From NCBI GenBank assembly GCA_033808805.1, contig JAPXMY010000001.1, positions 124,001 to 188,000 of the forward strand: a stretch of 64,000 nt of DNA. The letters are read 5' to 3'. Below the pieces are notes generated by a model. That model saw only the letters and a program-made list of their open reading frames with translations, had not been told where the DNA came from and made no database searches. The position numbers and the translations under genes are program-made. This document shows positions 1 to 8,213 of this stretch, piece after piece; the stretch's first letter is position 1, and every line of letters begins with the position of its first letter. The DNA is from UBA1783 sp033808805 (GTDB lineage: Bacteria > Bacillota_I > Bacilli_A > Erysipelotrichales > Erysipelotrichaceae).

Positions 1-1461
1 GATCAAAGCACCTATATATATAATCTTACAGCTCCTGTTATCGTTACTGCCAATGCTGAGTTTGTTATGAGTGGTGGCTCTATAAAAAACAATTCCAACC
101 AAACTCCAGGAACTTATGTCACTTCTGGCGGAGTGCTTCTATATACCTGGTATTCTGGAGAAAAGGCAGCCAAAATGACTCTTTCTGGAACAGCAGAAAT
201 CAAATCAAATCTCGGTGGAGGAGTCAGTCTTGTAAATGAAACAGACTTTATCATGAATGGTGGATCTATTTCTGATAACAAAAACCTTTATGGCGGTGGT
301 GTTTGTGTTTTGGGAAATCAAGGTGGTCATATTAAAAACCCTCAAACACGTTTCACAATGACAAATGGAACAATTACTCGTAACTTCTCTTATAATTCTG
401 GTGGGGGAATTTATGTTAACTCTTCTCAAGTTTCTTTAGAAGGTGGTTATATCACAGATAATGAAGCATTAAAGCATGGTGGGGGAATTTATGTAAGTAC
501 AATGCCTCATACTTTGCAGATGTACAATGTTGTAATTACAGATAATTCAGCAACAGCTCAAGGTGGAGGAATTTGGCTTTGTCCAACAGGTGTTGCCCAA
601 TTACACATAACCAATGGAGCAGCTGTTTTTGACAATCTGGCTTCTTCAGAAAATGGAAGCCCCGCTGCTGGAGATGACTTAGCCTTTGTAGGTGGAGGTG
701 AGAAAAAAGGTGGTGTTACTTTATCTAACAGGATGTTAGGTGGAGGTCCTGTTACTTATTATAAAGATGGTGCAGTATATAATACCGATTCTTTTTTTCA
801 ACATTTAGAACAAGGTGCAGTTGATGAAAATGCTGCTAGATTTGATCCGAACAATCCTGGCGAAGCATTAACTACACTTGCTCCGGGAGAAAGCTGTGCT
901 TTAAAATTTATTTCTTCTGATGAAACGAAACAATTAGCAAATTCAATGGGAAAATTATTCATTACTGGCAATAAAGCTGCAAGAGGTGGTGGAGTTGGAT
1001 CAAATGGTGGGATTGTAATTGGTGAGTATGATGAATACACTCTTACAATTGTTAAAGTGTGGGATGAAAAAACACCTGATTTTCTGCTACAACCTATTAC
1101 TGTCTATTTGAAAATCGGAGATACTTTACTAGATTGCGTACAGCTAAATGCAGATAATAACTGGTCAGTGCAATTATCGAATCTTCCTAATCCAGACAGT
1201 CTTAACAATTTAGAATATTCAGTGTTAGAATTCCCTGTTCCTGAACCATTTAAAGCAGAATATCTCCCAGCAATAATCAATGCTAACGACAAGACTATTA
1301 CTATTTCTGTCAAAAATGTTTCTACACCAGATAATCCTGTTCCAAATACGGGTGATAATAGTATTGTTTACTTTACTACAATGATAAGCAGTTTCTCATT
1401 GCTTGCGATAGCAATGATTTTGATAAAAAGAAAACGTTTTGAAAAAGCATGGCTTAAATAA
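1..1461 (+). CDS. Sortase-anchored beta-helix surface protein (5' end outside window)
   Basis: The reading frame is open from base 1 without a stop, so the gene begins upstream and the first visible ATG (67) is only internal. The visible part has repeated Gly-rich units of the type GGGI/GGGV-x-N with spaced SxxDN turns, typical of right-handed parallel beta-helix (Pmp-like) passenger regions (about residues 1-220). A short Cna_B-like region follows (YTLTIVKVWDE onward). It ends in a sorting signal: VPNTGD, a hydrophobic segment, then the basic tail KRKRF. By family knowledge such proteins are cleaved by sortase between T and G and linked to peptidoglycan, often as adhesins. The ligand cannot be told. 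The motif is VPxTG rather than LPxTG. Confidence is high for a wall-anchored surface protein and low for a specific role. Confidence 0.85.
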   Translation, partial: DQSTYIYNLTAPVIVTANAEFVMSGGSIKNNSNQTPGTYVTSGGVLLYTWYSGEKAAKMTLSGTAEIKSNLGGGVSLVNETDFIMNGGSISDNKNLYGGGVCVLGNQGGHIKNPQTRFTMTNGTITRNFSYNSGGGIYVNSSQVSLEGGYITDNEALKHGGGIYVSTMPHTLQMYNVVITDNSATAQGGGIWLCPTGVAQLHITNGAAVFDNLASSENGSPAAGDDLAFVGGGEKKGGVTLSNRMLGGGPVTYYKDGAVYNTDSFFQHLEQGAVDENAARFDPNNPGEALTTLAPGESCALKFISSDETKQLANSMGKLFITGNKAARGGGVGSNGGIVIGEYDEYTLTIVKVWDEKTPDFLLQPITVYLKIGDTLLDCVQLNADNNWSVQLSNLPNPDSLNNLEYSVLEFPVPEPFKAEYLPAIINANDKTITISVKNVSTPDNPVPNTGDNSIVYFTTMISSFSLLAIAMILIKRKRFEKAWLK

Positions 1462-1482
1462 ATCATAGAAAAATATAATTTA

Positions 1483-1516
1483 AAAAAATCCGAAGAAACA
1501 GCACTTCGGATTTTTA
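1483..1516 (+). terminator. Rho-independent terminator of the surface protein gene
   Basis: A hairpin with arms AATCCGAAG and CTTCGGATT around a short loop is followed by a T-run, 20 bases after the stop codon. Confidence 0.9.
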
Positions 1517-1551
1517 TTTTACACTTACTAAAGCACTTTGATAAATACCCA

Positions 1552-1582
1552 AATAAAAAATCGGATTTAAACCCGATTTATT
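1552..1582 (-). terminator. Terminator of the tmRNA gene
   Basis: On the minus strand, arms AAATCGG and CCGATTT are followed by a run of T (A-run at 1554-1560 on plus). It lies directly after the tmRNA 3' end. Confidence 0.85.
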
Positions 1583-1588
1583 TACTTT

Positions 1589-1941
1589 TGGTGGAGGCGA
1601 GGGGAGTCGAACCCCTGTCCAAAACGAGTCCCACATTCGAATTTCTACAGTTTAGTCCATTATAAGTTACAAGCAGTTAGTAATGGACGACTAAGCTTAC
1701 TTGTTTTCTCAATTAAATTTCGGTCTCAATTATTGAGAATCCTATCAACCTATCCAGTGTGTATCACACCAATCCCTAGCCCAATGGAGTAACTAAGGTT
1801 GATGGCCGCAAGCCATTAGTGGCTAATTAAGCAGCAAATACTAATTGACGATTGTCAGTTATATTTAGTTTTTGTTTGTAGGTAAACAACACCACTGCAA
1901 CTCGAATCCAACCGCGCCCTGTCGAAAGCCAGAACGCCCCC
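1589..1941 (-). ncRNA. ssrA: Transfer-messenger RNA (tmRNA)
   Basis: tmRNA rescues stalled ribosomes with SmpB, adding a degradation tag. The 3' end reads GGTTCGACTCCCCTCGCC then TCCACCA (T-arm and acceptor with encoded CCA). The 5' end starts GGGGGCGTTCTGG at 1941, so the length is 353 nt, normal for a one-piece tmRNA. The tag frame ends at TAA (1827-1829) and reads ...DNRQLVFAA. By comparison with the E. coli layout I infer GAC at 1854-1856 as the resume codon, which would make the tag (A)DNRQLVFAA; this start is inferred. Its partner gene smpB lies at 22140 and RNase R at 17161 in this window. Confidence 0.95.
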
Positions 1942-1954
1942 ATAACGGAATATA

Positions 1955-1983
1955 ATTCTAAATTAATTATACACCATTGTCAA
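1955..1983 (-). promoter_or_regulatory. SigmaA promoter of ssrA
   Basis: On the minus strand a perfect -35 TTGACA (1978-1983) is separated by 17 bases from -10 TAGAAT (1955-1960). The expected start lies about 7 nt before the mature tmRNA 5' end, leaving a short leader for RNase P processing. Confidence 0.8.
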
Positions 1984-1995
1984 ATAAAAGTTAAT

Positions 1996-2736
1996 TTACC
2001 AATTGACCGCAATATCCAGCTGTGTTGGATTAGATTTGGCAAATCCTCCAGTATCGCAGACAATACCCATACCCAAAGAACACTCTACCAGTGATCCTCT
2101 TGGATGTAAAGTAAGATTAGCAGCTACCATTACATAGTCACCAAGCATTTTTACGCCATCATCTCTAATCCAATATTTATCTGTATTTCCCATTCTTCTC
2201 ATAATGGCCAATACACCATCCATATTGAGATTGTAGTAGGTTTCTCTACCATTTGGTCCAATAATAGCTCCTAGATAAGCATTTAAAACTGGTCCTTTCC
2301 AATTGTGATTGTATGTAGCAGCTTTTAATTCTTTAACAACCTGCATATCAGTTGTGATGCTATTCTTGTTAATGTAATATTCTTTTCCCTGATAGCTTAC
2401 TTTCCAATAATCAAAAATATTTTCACCTATTAAGATAATTTCCTCATATTTTGGAAGTTCCAAAAGTTTTTCACTATAAGCAAAAGGCTTGCTTAATAAG
2501 AATGTTCGTTCAACTAAAACAGCATTTTTATTTACTGCTTCAAATATATTCTCAAAGTATAATACTCTATCAGCAATGCTTTGTTGTTCTTTATCTAATA
2601 AAACTATTACATCTTCATCTGTTTCAACTGTTTGCTTTAGCTGTAATCTATCCGGAAAACTATAAAACAGACCTAAAGCCATAAGTATTACCAATAATAA
2701 TGTTTTTAAATTTATCTCAACTGTCAAATTTATCAC
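1996..2736 (-). CDS. Membrane-anchored 3D-domain cell-wall protein
   Basis: A 246-residue protein. An N-terminal hydrophobic segment (about residues 10-26) acts as signal anchor. A small SH3-like part follows (ILIGENIFDYWKVSYQGKEY). The C-terminal third carries a 3D (Asp-Asp-Asp) domain, with VMVAANLTLHPRGS, MGIVCDTGG and the final QLDIAVNW; its Asp residues are those of the double-psi beta-barrel seen in MltA/YocH-type wall lytic enzymes. It probably cleaves or binds peptidoglycan outside the membrane. The start is uncertain: the GTG at 2736 has purine-rich sequence too close, and a TTG at 2727 fits the GAGAG site better. It is a single-gene unit between tmRNA and the FAD dehydrogenase. Confidence 0.75.
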   Translation of the reverse strand: MINLTVEINLKTLLLVILMALGLFYSFPDRLQLKQTVETDEDVIVLLDKEQQSIADRVLYFENIFEAVNKNAVLVERTFLLSKPFAYSEKLLELPKYEEIILIGENIFDYWKVSYQGKEYYINKNSITTDMQVVKELKAATYNHNWKGPVLNAYLGAIIGPNGRETYYNLNMDGVLAIMRRMGNTDKYWIRDDGVKMLGDYVMVAANLTLHPRGSLVECSLGMGIVCDTGGFAKSNPTQLDIAVNW

Positions 2737-2760
2737 TCTCTCTTGAATAAAGCCTTTTAA

Positions 2761-2788
2761 TTATAGCACAATTGTATTTTTTGTCATT
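2761..2788 (-). promoter_or_regulatory. Extended -10 promoter for the 3D-domain gene
   Basis: On the minus strand TGCTATAAT gives an extended -10 (TATAAT at 2761-2766). An ATGACA -35-like hexamer lies 16 bases upstream (2783-2788), overlapping the stop region of the neighbouring gene. Confidence 0.6.
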
Positions 2789-4160
2789 TTTTACAATCTT
2801 CTATAATCCTTCTTGCTACATGAACACCACTGGCTGAAGCATGAGAAAGTGAGTGGGTGATGCCACTGCCATCACCAATAATAAATAAGTTTTTATATTT
2901 AGATTGCAGGTTTTCATCTACACTCACTTCTAAATTATAAAATTTAACCTCCACGCCGTACAATAATGTATCATCGTTGGCCATTCCTGGAGCAATTTTA
3001 TCCAGAGCATAAATCATTTCTATTATTCCATCTAGAATCCTTTTTGGCAAAACCAGACTCAAATCACCAGGTGTGGCATTTAATGTCGGTGTAACAAAAG
3101 AATCTCTCATTCTTTTTTCGGTTGACCTTCTTCCTCTGATCAAGTCACCGAATCTTTGAACTAAAACTCCACCACCCAACATATTTGACAACCTGGCAAT
3201 ACTCTCTCCGTAACCATTGGAATCTTTAAATGGTTCAGAAAAACGCTTGGAAACCAGTAAAGCAAAGTTTGTATTGCTGGTTTGTTTATTCTTATCTTTG
3301 TAACTGTGACCATTAACGGTAATAATACCATTAGTATTTTCGTTTACTACCACTCCTTTTGGATTCATACAGAATGTTCTAACCAGATCTCCATACTTTT
3401 CAGTGCGATAAATTATCTTGCTTTCATACAGTTCATCTGTGATGTGAGAAAATACTTCTGCTGGTATCTCTATTCGTGCTCCAATATCTACTCTATTATT
3501 TTGAGTTGGGATATCCAGCTTCTGGCAGATTTCTTCCATCCATTTGCTTCCTACTCTTCCCACCGACACAACACAATGCCTACACTCATATGTTTCTTTT
3601 TTACAGACTATCTGATATCCATCTTCTATTATTTTAATTTCTAAAACCGGTTGGTTGAAATAAAAAGTCACTTTATCCTGAAGTTCTCTATATAAATTTT
3701 CTAGTACCTTATAGTTAGTATCTGTTCCCAAATGTCTAACTGAAGCATCCAACAAGTGCAAGTCATTCTGCATACATATTTTTTTAAACCTAGTTCCTGC
3801 AGTTGAATACAGTTTTGTACCTTCACCACCAAATTTCATATTGATATCATCTACATATTTCATCAATTCCAAAGCTCTTTTTTTACCGATATACTCATGT
3901 AATGTTCCACCAAAGTCATTAGTTATGTTATATTTTCCATCAGAAAAAGCTCCTGCTCCACCAAATCCTGACATGATTGAACAACTTCTGCAGTTGATAC
4001 AGGTTTTTATTTTTTCCCCATCGATTGGACATTTTCTTTTATTCAATTTATTTCCAGCTTCAAAAACAGCAATTTTCAAATCAGGGTTCATTTTTGTCAG
4101 TTCATAAGCTGAAAAGATACCTCCTGGTCCGGCTCCGATAATGATTACATCATACTTCAT
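2784..4160 (-). CDS. NAD(P)/FAD-dependent dehydrogenase (COG2509 type)
   Basis: A 458-residue flavoprotein. The N-terminus has the dinucleotide-binding fold VIIIGAGPGGIFSAYE (GxGxxG). A cysteine cluster C-P-I-D-G...C-I-N-C-R-S-C then leads into SGFGGAGAFSDGK, and the C-terminal FAD contact reads LFIIGDGSGITHSLSHA. This pattern is the one I associate with the COG2509 family of uncharacterised FAD dehydrogenases; the substrate is unknown. The cysteine cluster could bind a metal or Fe-S centre, which is inference. I start at the ATG at 4160 because GGGAGG stands 7 nt before it. An earlier in-frame ATG (4193) lacks a site and adds 11 unrelated residues. The gene has its own promoter and follows the rhaD terminator. 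Confidence 0.8.
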   Translation of the reverse strand: MKYDVIIIGAGPGGIFSAYELTKMNPDLKIAVFEAGNKLNKRKCPIDGEKIKTCINCRSCSIMSGFGGAGAFSDGKYNITNDFGGTLHEYIGKKRALELMKYVDDINMKFGGEGTKLYSTAGTRFKKICMQNDLHLLDASVRHLGTDTNYKVLENLYRELQDKVTFYFNQPVLEIKIIEDGYQIVCKKETYECRHCVVSVGRVGSKWMEEICQKLDIPTQNNRVDIGARIEIPAEVFSHITDELYESKIIYRTEKYGDLVRTFCMNPKGVVVNENTNGIITVNGHSYKDKNKQTSNTNFALLVSKRFSEPFKDSNGYGESIARLSNMLGGGVLVQRFGDLIRGRRSTEKRMRDSFVTPTLNATPGDLSLVLPKRILDGIIEMIYALDKIAPGMANDDTLLYGVEVKFYNLEVSVDENLQSKYKNLFIIGDGSGITHSLSHASASGVHVARRIIEDCKK

Positions 4161-4197
4161 AAACAAACCTCCCATAAACTTGCCTATCATCAAATCA

Positions 4198-4206
4198 ATT
4201 ATAGCA
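4198..4206 (-). promoter_or_regulatory. Extended -10 promoter of the FAD dehydrogenase
   Basis: TGCTATAAT on the minus strand, identical to the extended -10 of the next gene downstream. It lies about 40 bases before the start codon. No clear -35 is seen. Confidence 0.55.
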
Positions 4207-4223
4207 CTTCCCCCATCATAATC

Positions 4224-4250
4224 AGAGAAAAGAAAAGCAGGTAAACCTGC
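4224..4250 (-). terminator. Terminator of the dut-rhaD unit
   Basis: The hairpin GCAGGT-TT-ACCTGC touches the rhaD stop codon and is followed on the minus strand by the T-rich stretch TTTTCTTTTC. Confidence 0.75.
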
Positions 4251-5063
4251 CTAATCTAAAAACTCTTTACGATAATCTAATTTAAAAGCTTCTGCCAGCT
4301 CTTTTAGATTTTCCTTTGTAATTGTATTTATTCTTTCTAGATGAGAAGTCATTAGATAAATTTTAGCTGCCTTTTCCACCGTTTCGATTAAACCAAAAGC
4401 CTCATCCAAGTCTTTTCCAACACCATAGATGCCATGATGAGCCCAAATCACAATGCGATAATCTTCCATCTTCTTCGCTGTAGCTTGTCCTATTTCATTA
4501 GTGCCACAAACCATCCAAGGCAATACTGCCACACCTTCAGGAAAAACTATGATACATTCTGTCTCAAATTGCCATAATGTTTTAGAAAACTCCTTATCAT
4601 TTAAAGGTAAAACATAGGTTAAAGCAATAATATTATCTGGATGACAATGGGTAACTACTCTATTTGCTGGATCAATTTTTAATCTGGTTATATGACTCAT
4701 CAGATGCGCTGGAAGTTCACTGGTAAACTTGCCTCCATCACTATAACCCCACAACAGTTGAGCTGTCTTACCATCTTCTTTAATTCTGATAACTCCTAAG
4801 TTTTCTTCAGGGTTCTTTTCAACATTTTTAAAATACTTTCCAGTTCCTGTGACAAGGAAATATTTGCCAATCAGATAAGACGCATCAAAACCTGTCGGTA
4901 TTTCTCTGATTACCTTTTTTACATCTAAATACTCAGCTACCTGTTTTTCTTCTAACAGATAGGAAATATTGCCACCATTTCTTTCATCCCATCCCAGGCG
5001 ATACATATTTGAACACATCTGACATAATTCAACAATAAATGGTGCTTCTAATATATTCTTCAT
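4251..5063 (-). CDS. rhaD: Rhamnulose-1-phosphate aldolase
   Basis: Class II (zinc) aldolase that splits L-rhamnulose-1-phosphate into dihydroxyacetone phosphate and L-lactaldehyde. Signatures follow the E. coli enzyme in order: GWDERNGGN near the N-terminus, TGTGKYFKNV, SELPAHLMSH, the zinc motif HCHPDNIIALTYV, ECIIVFPEGVAVLPWMV, and the third zinc His in WAHHGIYG. The length of 270 residues matches the family (274 in E. coli). I use the ATG at 5063, which has GGAGAG 6 nt upstream; an ATG four codons earlier has none. No other rhamnose genes (rhaA, rhaB, regulator) are in the window, and the gene sits behind dut (gap 37 nt), so it is an isolated catabolic gene here. Confidence 0.93.
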   Translation of the reverse strand: MKNILEAPFIVELCQMCSNMYRLGWDERNGGNISYLLEEKQVAEYLDVKKVIREIPTGFDASYLIGKYFLVTGTGKYFKNVEKNPEENLGVIRIKEDGKTAQLLWGYSDGGKFTSELPAHLMSHITRLKIDPANRVVTHCHPDNIIALTYVLPLNDKEFSKTLWQFETECIIVFPEGVAVLPWMVCGTNEIGQATAKKMEDYRIVIWAHHGIYGVGKDLDEAFGLIETVEKAAKIYLMTSHLERINTITKENLKELAEAFKLDYRKEFLD

Positions 5064-5100
5064 ATTTCTCTCCATTATTATAATTCACATTTAAAAAAAT

Positions 5101-5529
5101 TTATTTACCAGTAGAACCAAATCCGCCATCTCCTCTTTCAGTTGGCATTAATTCTTCAGTTTCTTCAAACTCTACAGACAGATAAGGAAGGATTACCAAT
5201 TGAGCAATGCGATCTCCTTTATTGATTAGCTGGTATTTATCGGTATCGTTATGAAGTAAAACGATAATTTCTCCTCGATAATCCGAATCAATTACTCCAA
5301 CACAGTTGGCTGGTCTAAGACCTTTTTTTGCAGCTAAACCACTTCTGGCAAACACTCCTCCAAAATAACCTTCTGGAATCTCAATAGCTAATCCTGTCGA
5401 TACTTTAGTCGTATTATGAGGGAAAATAACCTCATCCTTTAAAGCATGTAAATCATAGCCCGCTGAATATTCGCTTCCTTTAGTCGGAGTTGTAGCATTT
5501 TCATGTAGTTTTTTAATATTGATTTTCAT
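5101..5529 (-). CDS. dut: dUTP diphosphatase
   Basis: Trimeric dUTPase that hydrolyses dUTP to dUMP and pyrophosphate, keeping uracil out of DNA and feeding dTMP synthesis. The five conserved motifs are visible: AGYDLHAL (1), RSGLAAKKGL (2), GVIDSDYRGEI (3), GDRIAQLVI (4) and the flexible C-terminal GDGGFGSTGK (5). The length of 142 residues is standard. The ribosome site GGAGG is 7-8 nt before ATG. It is first in a two-gene unit with rhaD. A TATAAT box at 5571-5576 (minus) is a likely -10. Confidence 0.95.
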   Translation of the reverse strand: MKINIKKLHENATTPTKGSEYSAGYDLHALKDEVIFPHNTTKVSTGLAIEIPEGYFGGVFARSGLAAKKGLRPANCVGVIDSDYRGEIIVLLHNDTDKYQLINKGDRIAQLVILPYLSVEFEETEELMPTERGDGGFGSTGK

Positions 5530-5635
5530 CTTCTACCTCCAATGTATTAATATTTTTTCTTACAATACCTATTATAACCCATTAGTGCAGCATTGAAGTA
5601 ACTCGTTTTATTTTTTTCTATTGATATTTAAGCAT

Positions 5636-5682
5636 TTAAAAACCCCACTTTGAAATAAAAATGTTCTATTTTCAAAATGGGG
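5636..5682 (-). terminator. Terminator after the extra phoU
   Basis: On the minus strand, arms CCCCATTTTGAAA and TTTCAAAGTGGGG (one mismatch) are followed by TTTTTAAATG. It lies about 20 nt after the phoU stop. Confidence 0.8.
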
Positions 5683-5700
5683 AAGCGATATTAATTTATC

Positions 5701-6357
5701 TTATTCTGATTGAGGATGAAAACCTTCTACTGAAAAAATTACCCATTCAGCAATATTGGTCGCATGATCTCCAATACGTTCAAAGTATTTAGCAATCATA
5801 AGTAAGTCTAAAGCATATTCACCATCACTCACATTTTCAGCTACCATCTTGATAAGTGTTTCTTTAGCATGGATGAAAGCTTCATCGACAAAACTATCAT
5901 GCATTAGAACTGCTCTTGCCAAATCGACATCCTCATTAACATAGGCATCAATACTTTCAGTAACCATTTTAATTGTAGCTTCAGCCATAACACTGATGTA
6001 AATACATTCATCTACAACTCTTCCACCAAGAGTGGCAACAATTCCAGCTATATCTTCCGCCTGATCCCCGATTCTTTCCATATCAGTAATCATTTTTAAA
6101 GCTGCTGAAATAATGCGAAGGTCCTTAGCAACTGGTTGCTGTTGAAGCAGCAGCTTTAAACAAATTGCTTCGATTTCTCTTTCTAATTCATCAATTCTAT
6201 GACCTTGTTTTTTAGCTTTGAGTGCTTCCTCAATGTTCCCCTCAAACAATGCTTTTGTAGCTAATGCTATGATATCTTCACATTCAGAACCCATTTCAAT
6301 CATTTTTCTTCTTAAAGTATTAAGCTGCTCATCAAATCTGCTTCTCATTATTATCAC
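5701..6357 (-). CDS. phoU: PhoU, second copy (phosphate signalling protein)
   Basis: PhoU links the Pst transporter to the PhoR kinase and lowers phosphate uptake and signalling when phosphate is plentiful. This 218-residue copy has two PhoU three-helix repeats, each with the metal-cluster pattern (DMERIGDQAEDIA near residue 91; YFERIGDHATNIAEW near residue 190). By eye it is a little over 80% identical to the copy at 8885-9538; divergence is concentrated around residues 41-53 and the last few residues. It lies outside the main pst operon, after phoR and a terminator. Its start region (GGAAGG, then GTG at 6357 or ATG at 6348) still resembles the pstB 3' end, so I read it as a duplicate of the operon copy. 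Either start is possible. Confidence 0.93.
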   Translation of the reverse strand: MIIMRSRFDEQLNTLRRKMIEMGSECEDIIALATKALFEGNIEEALKAKKQGHRIDELEREIEAICLKLLLQQQPVAKDLRIISAALKMITDMERIGDQAEDIAGIVATLGGRVVDECIYISVMAEATIKMVTESIDAYVNEDVDLARAVLMHDSFVDEAFIHAKETLIKMVAENVSDGEYALDLLMIAKYFERIGDHATNIAEWVIFSVEGFHPQSE

Positions 6358-6425
6358 CCAACCTTCCTATAATATTATTTTGTTACTCTTGTCTTTTAAA
6401 TCAAAACAATTCATCTATTAATTTA

Positions 6426-6453
6426 ATTATAGTACATTTTTCTTTTAACAACA
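6426..6453 (-). promoter_or_regulatory. Possible promoter of the extra phoU
   Basis: On the minus strand TATAAT (6426-6431) lies 16 bases from TGTTGT (6448-6453). It falls between the phoR terminator and the phoU start, so the extra copy probably has its own transcript. No clear Pho-box repeats are seen here. Confidence 0.4.
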
Positions 6454-6501
6454 TTATTAGATTTATTATTTTTTACTTAATTAGCTGCTAATATACCTGC
6501 G

Positions 6502-6545
6502 TTTTTAAAAACCACAAGAAATAAACATCAAGTTTCCTGTGGTTT
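6502..6545 (-). terminator. Terminator of the pst-phoPR operon
   Basis: On the minus strand, arms AAACCACA and TGTGGTTT with an inner GAAA/TTTC extension are followed by TTTTT. It lies about 20 nt after the phoR stop. Confidence 0.85.
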
Positions 6546-6566
6546 ATTAATTAAAATAAATTTATT

Positions 6567-8213
6567 TTAAAACTGAATAGTAACTTTCGTACCCTTGTCT
6601 ATATTACTTTCAATTTTAATTTTTCCATCATGATATGCAACAGCATTTTTAACTATTGCCAGACCTAAACCTGTTCCACCAGTTTCTTTGGAATGACTCT
6701 TATCGACGCGATAAAAACGTTCAAAGATTCTAGACTGGTGTTCAGCAGGAATACCTATTCCATCATCAGCTACTGAAAGAATTATATTACCATCTTTGTT
6801 TTTCAATTCAATGGTAACCTTTCCTTTTTTTTCACTATAGCGAATGGCATTATCGCAAAGGTTATAAACGATCTCATATAGATATCTTCTAATACCCTTA
6901 ATTTCACAAGGTTCTCCGTTAATCTCTATTTCAACTTCCTGTTGTTTGGCAAAAATAGATAAATCTTCTACAACTTCTTCTATAACCTGATAAAGGTCAA
7001 CTGATTCTTTTTCAAGTTCAATATTTTCATCCAGCTGAGATAAATCAAGGATGTCGTTGATTAAGGAAACCAGTCTGACTGCTTCATTTTTAATATTTCC
7101 AATAAACTTTTTAACATCTTCTGGTTTCACCAAACCATTTTCAAGAAGTTCAGCACTTCCAATAATTGATTGCAGTGGTGTTTTCAATTCGTGAGAAACA
7201 TTTGCGGTAAACTCTCTACGATTTCGCTCAGCAAAGGCTTTTTCAGTAATATCAAATGAAAGTATAATAACCCCTTCAGTATTCCCTTCTGATTCAATAC
7301 GATTAATCATAAACTGATATTCATTGCCATTTCTCTTTTCTCTTAATTCACTATGTTTTCCATTAAGAGCTTTTTTAATGGCATTATTCATTTCCAGACT
7401 TCTGTAGATAGTAAGAAAATCACGTCCAACAGCATCATCTCCAACATCAAATAACTCTTTTGCTGCACTGTTAATGCTGATTATTACGCCATTTTTATTC
7501 AGCAACACCAGCCCTTCACTCATAGAATCTGTAATCTGTTTAAATTCATCAGCTTTTTGATTAAGTTCCTGCATCTGATTTGTAATTTTATCCTGCTGAT
7601 TACTGATTTTTCTAACCATCGGAGCAAGTTCATCATAGATTTCATTTTCTAAAAGATTTTCAACATCCAGCTTATTAAGTGGTTTAACTATATTTTCTGT
7701 CATTTTATTAGCTAATATCAGTGCTAAGATTAAAGCTATTAAAAATATTGAAAAAATCGATGGCAACATCGCAAAAATCAAGACTCCTGCTGTTATCTGA
7801 TTTACTGATATACGAAGCACATTTCCATTTGTCAGTAAAATAGCTTCATAGTAAGTTCTCTTTCCTAAAGTTTCTGAATATCTGGCACTGCTGCCTTTTC
7901 CAGTATTGATTGCTTCAATAATTTCTTCACGGTCCAAATGGTTTTCCATCTGCTTGGCATCTGTTTGTGAATCATATAAAACAACCCCATCATTGGCTAC
8001 CAGTGTTAAGCGAAACATCGAAGAATTAAAATTATCAAAATATTCATCGCCAAACTTTTCTACATTAGTTGCGACAATTGATAGCTCTTCTTTTAATCTT
8101 GCCACCTGTGCTTTATTAAAATGATCATATAAAAAACTGCTGCCGACAAAAAAACTTGCCATTAGCACAACAATAGAAGTTATAATTATCGAATTAAATA
8201 TTTTCTTTGTCAT
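6567..8213 (-). CDS. phoR: Phosphate sensor histidine kinase (PhoR type)
   Basis: Membrane kinase of the phosphate two-component system (548 residues). Order: TM helix 1 (about 8-28), an extracytoplasmic region, TM helix 2 (about 142-168), a HAMP-like linker, a PAS domain (about 225-325), the HisKA dimerisation helix with phospho-acceptor His341 in VSHELKTPLQS, and HATPase_c with N-box NLCDNAIRYS, DDGIGIP and GGTGLGLAIV. The start overlaps the response-regulator gene by 20 bases, showing translational coupling. The pst-phoU-phoP context assigns it to phosphate control; sequence alone would say only PhoR/WalK-like. A terminator follows. Confidence 0.9.
   Translation of the reverse strand: MTKKIFNSIIITSIVVLMASFFVGSSFLYDHFNKAQVARLKEELSIVATNVEKFGDEYFDNFNSSMFRLTLVANDGVVLYDSQTDAKQMENHLDREEIIEAINTGKGSSARYSETLGKRTYYEAILLTNGNVLRISVNQITAGVLIFAMLPSIFSIFLIALILALILANKMTENIVKPLNKLDVENLLENEIYDELAPMVRKISNQQDKITNQMQELNQKADEFKQITDSMSEGLVLLNKNGVIISINSAAKELFDVGDDAVGRDFLTIYRSLEMNNAIKKALNGKHSELREKRNGNEYQFMINRIESEGNTEGVIILSFDITEKAFAERNRREFTANVSHELKTPLQSIIGSAELLENGLVKPEDVKKFIGNIKNEAVRLVSLINDILDLSQLDENIELEKESVDLYQVIEEVVEDLSIFAKQQEVEIEINGEPCEIKGIRRYLYEIVYNLCDNAIRYSEKKGKVTIELKNKDGNIILSVADDGIGIPAEHQSRIFERFYRVDKSHSKETGGTGLGLAIVKNAVAYHDGKIKIESNIDKGTKVTIQF

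Noticed and set aside
3282..3644. Plus-strand open frame of 120 codons inside the FAD dehydrogenase
   Set aside because: It is antisense to a clear conserved gene, with no ribosome site and no recognisable domain.
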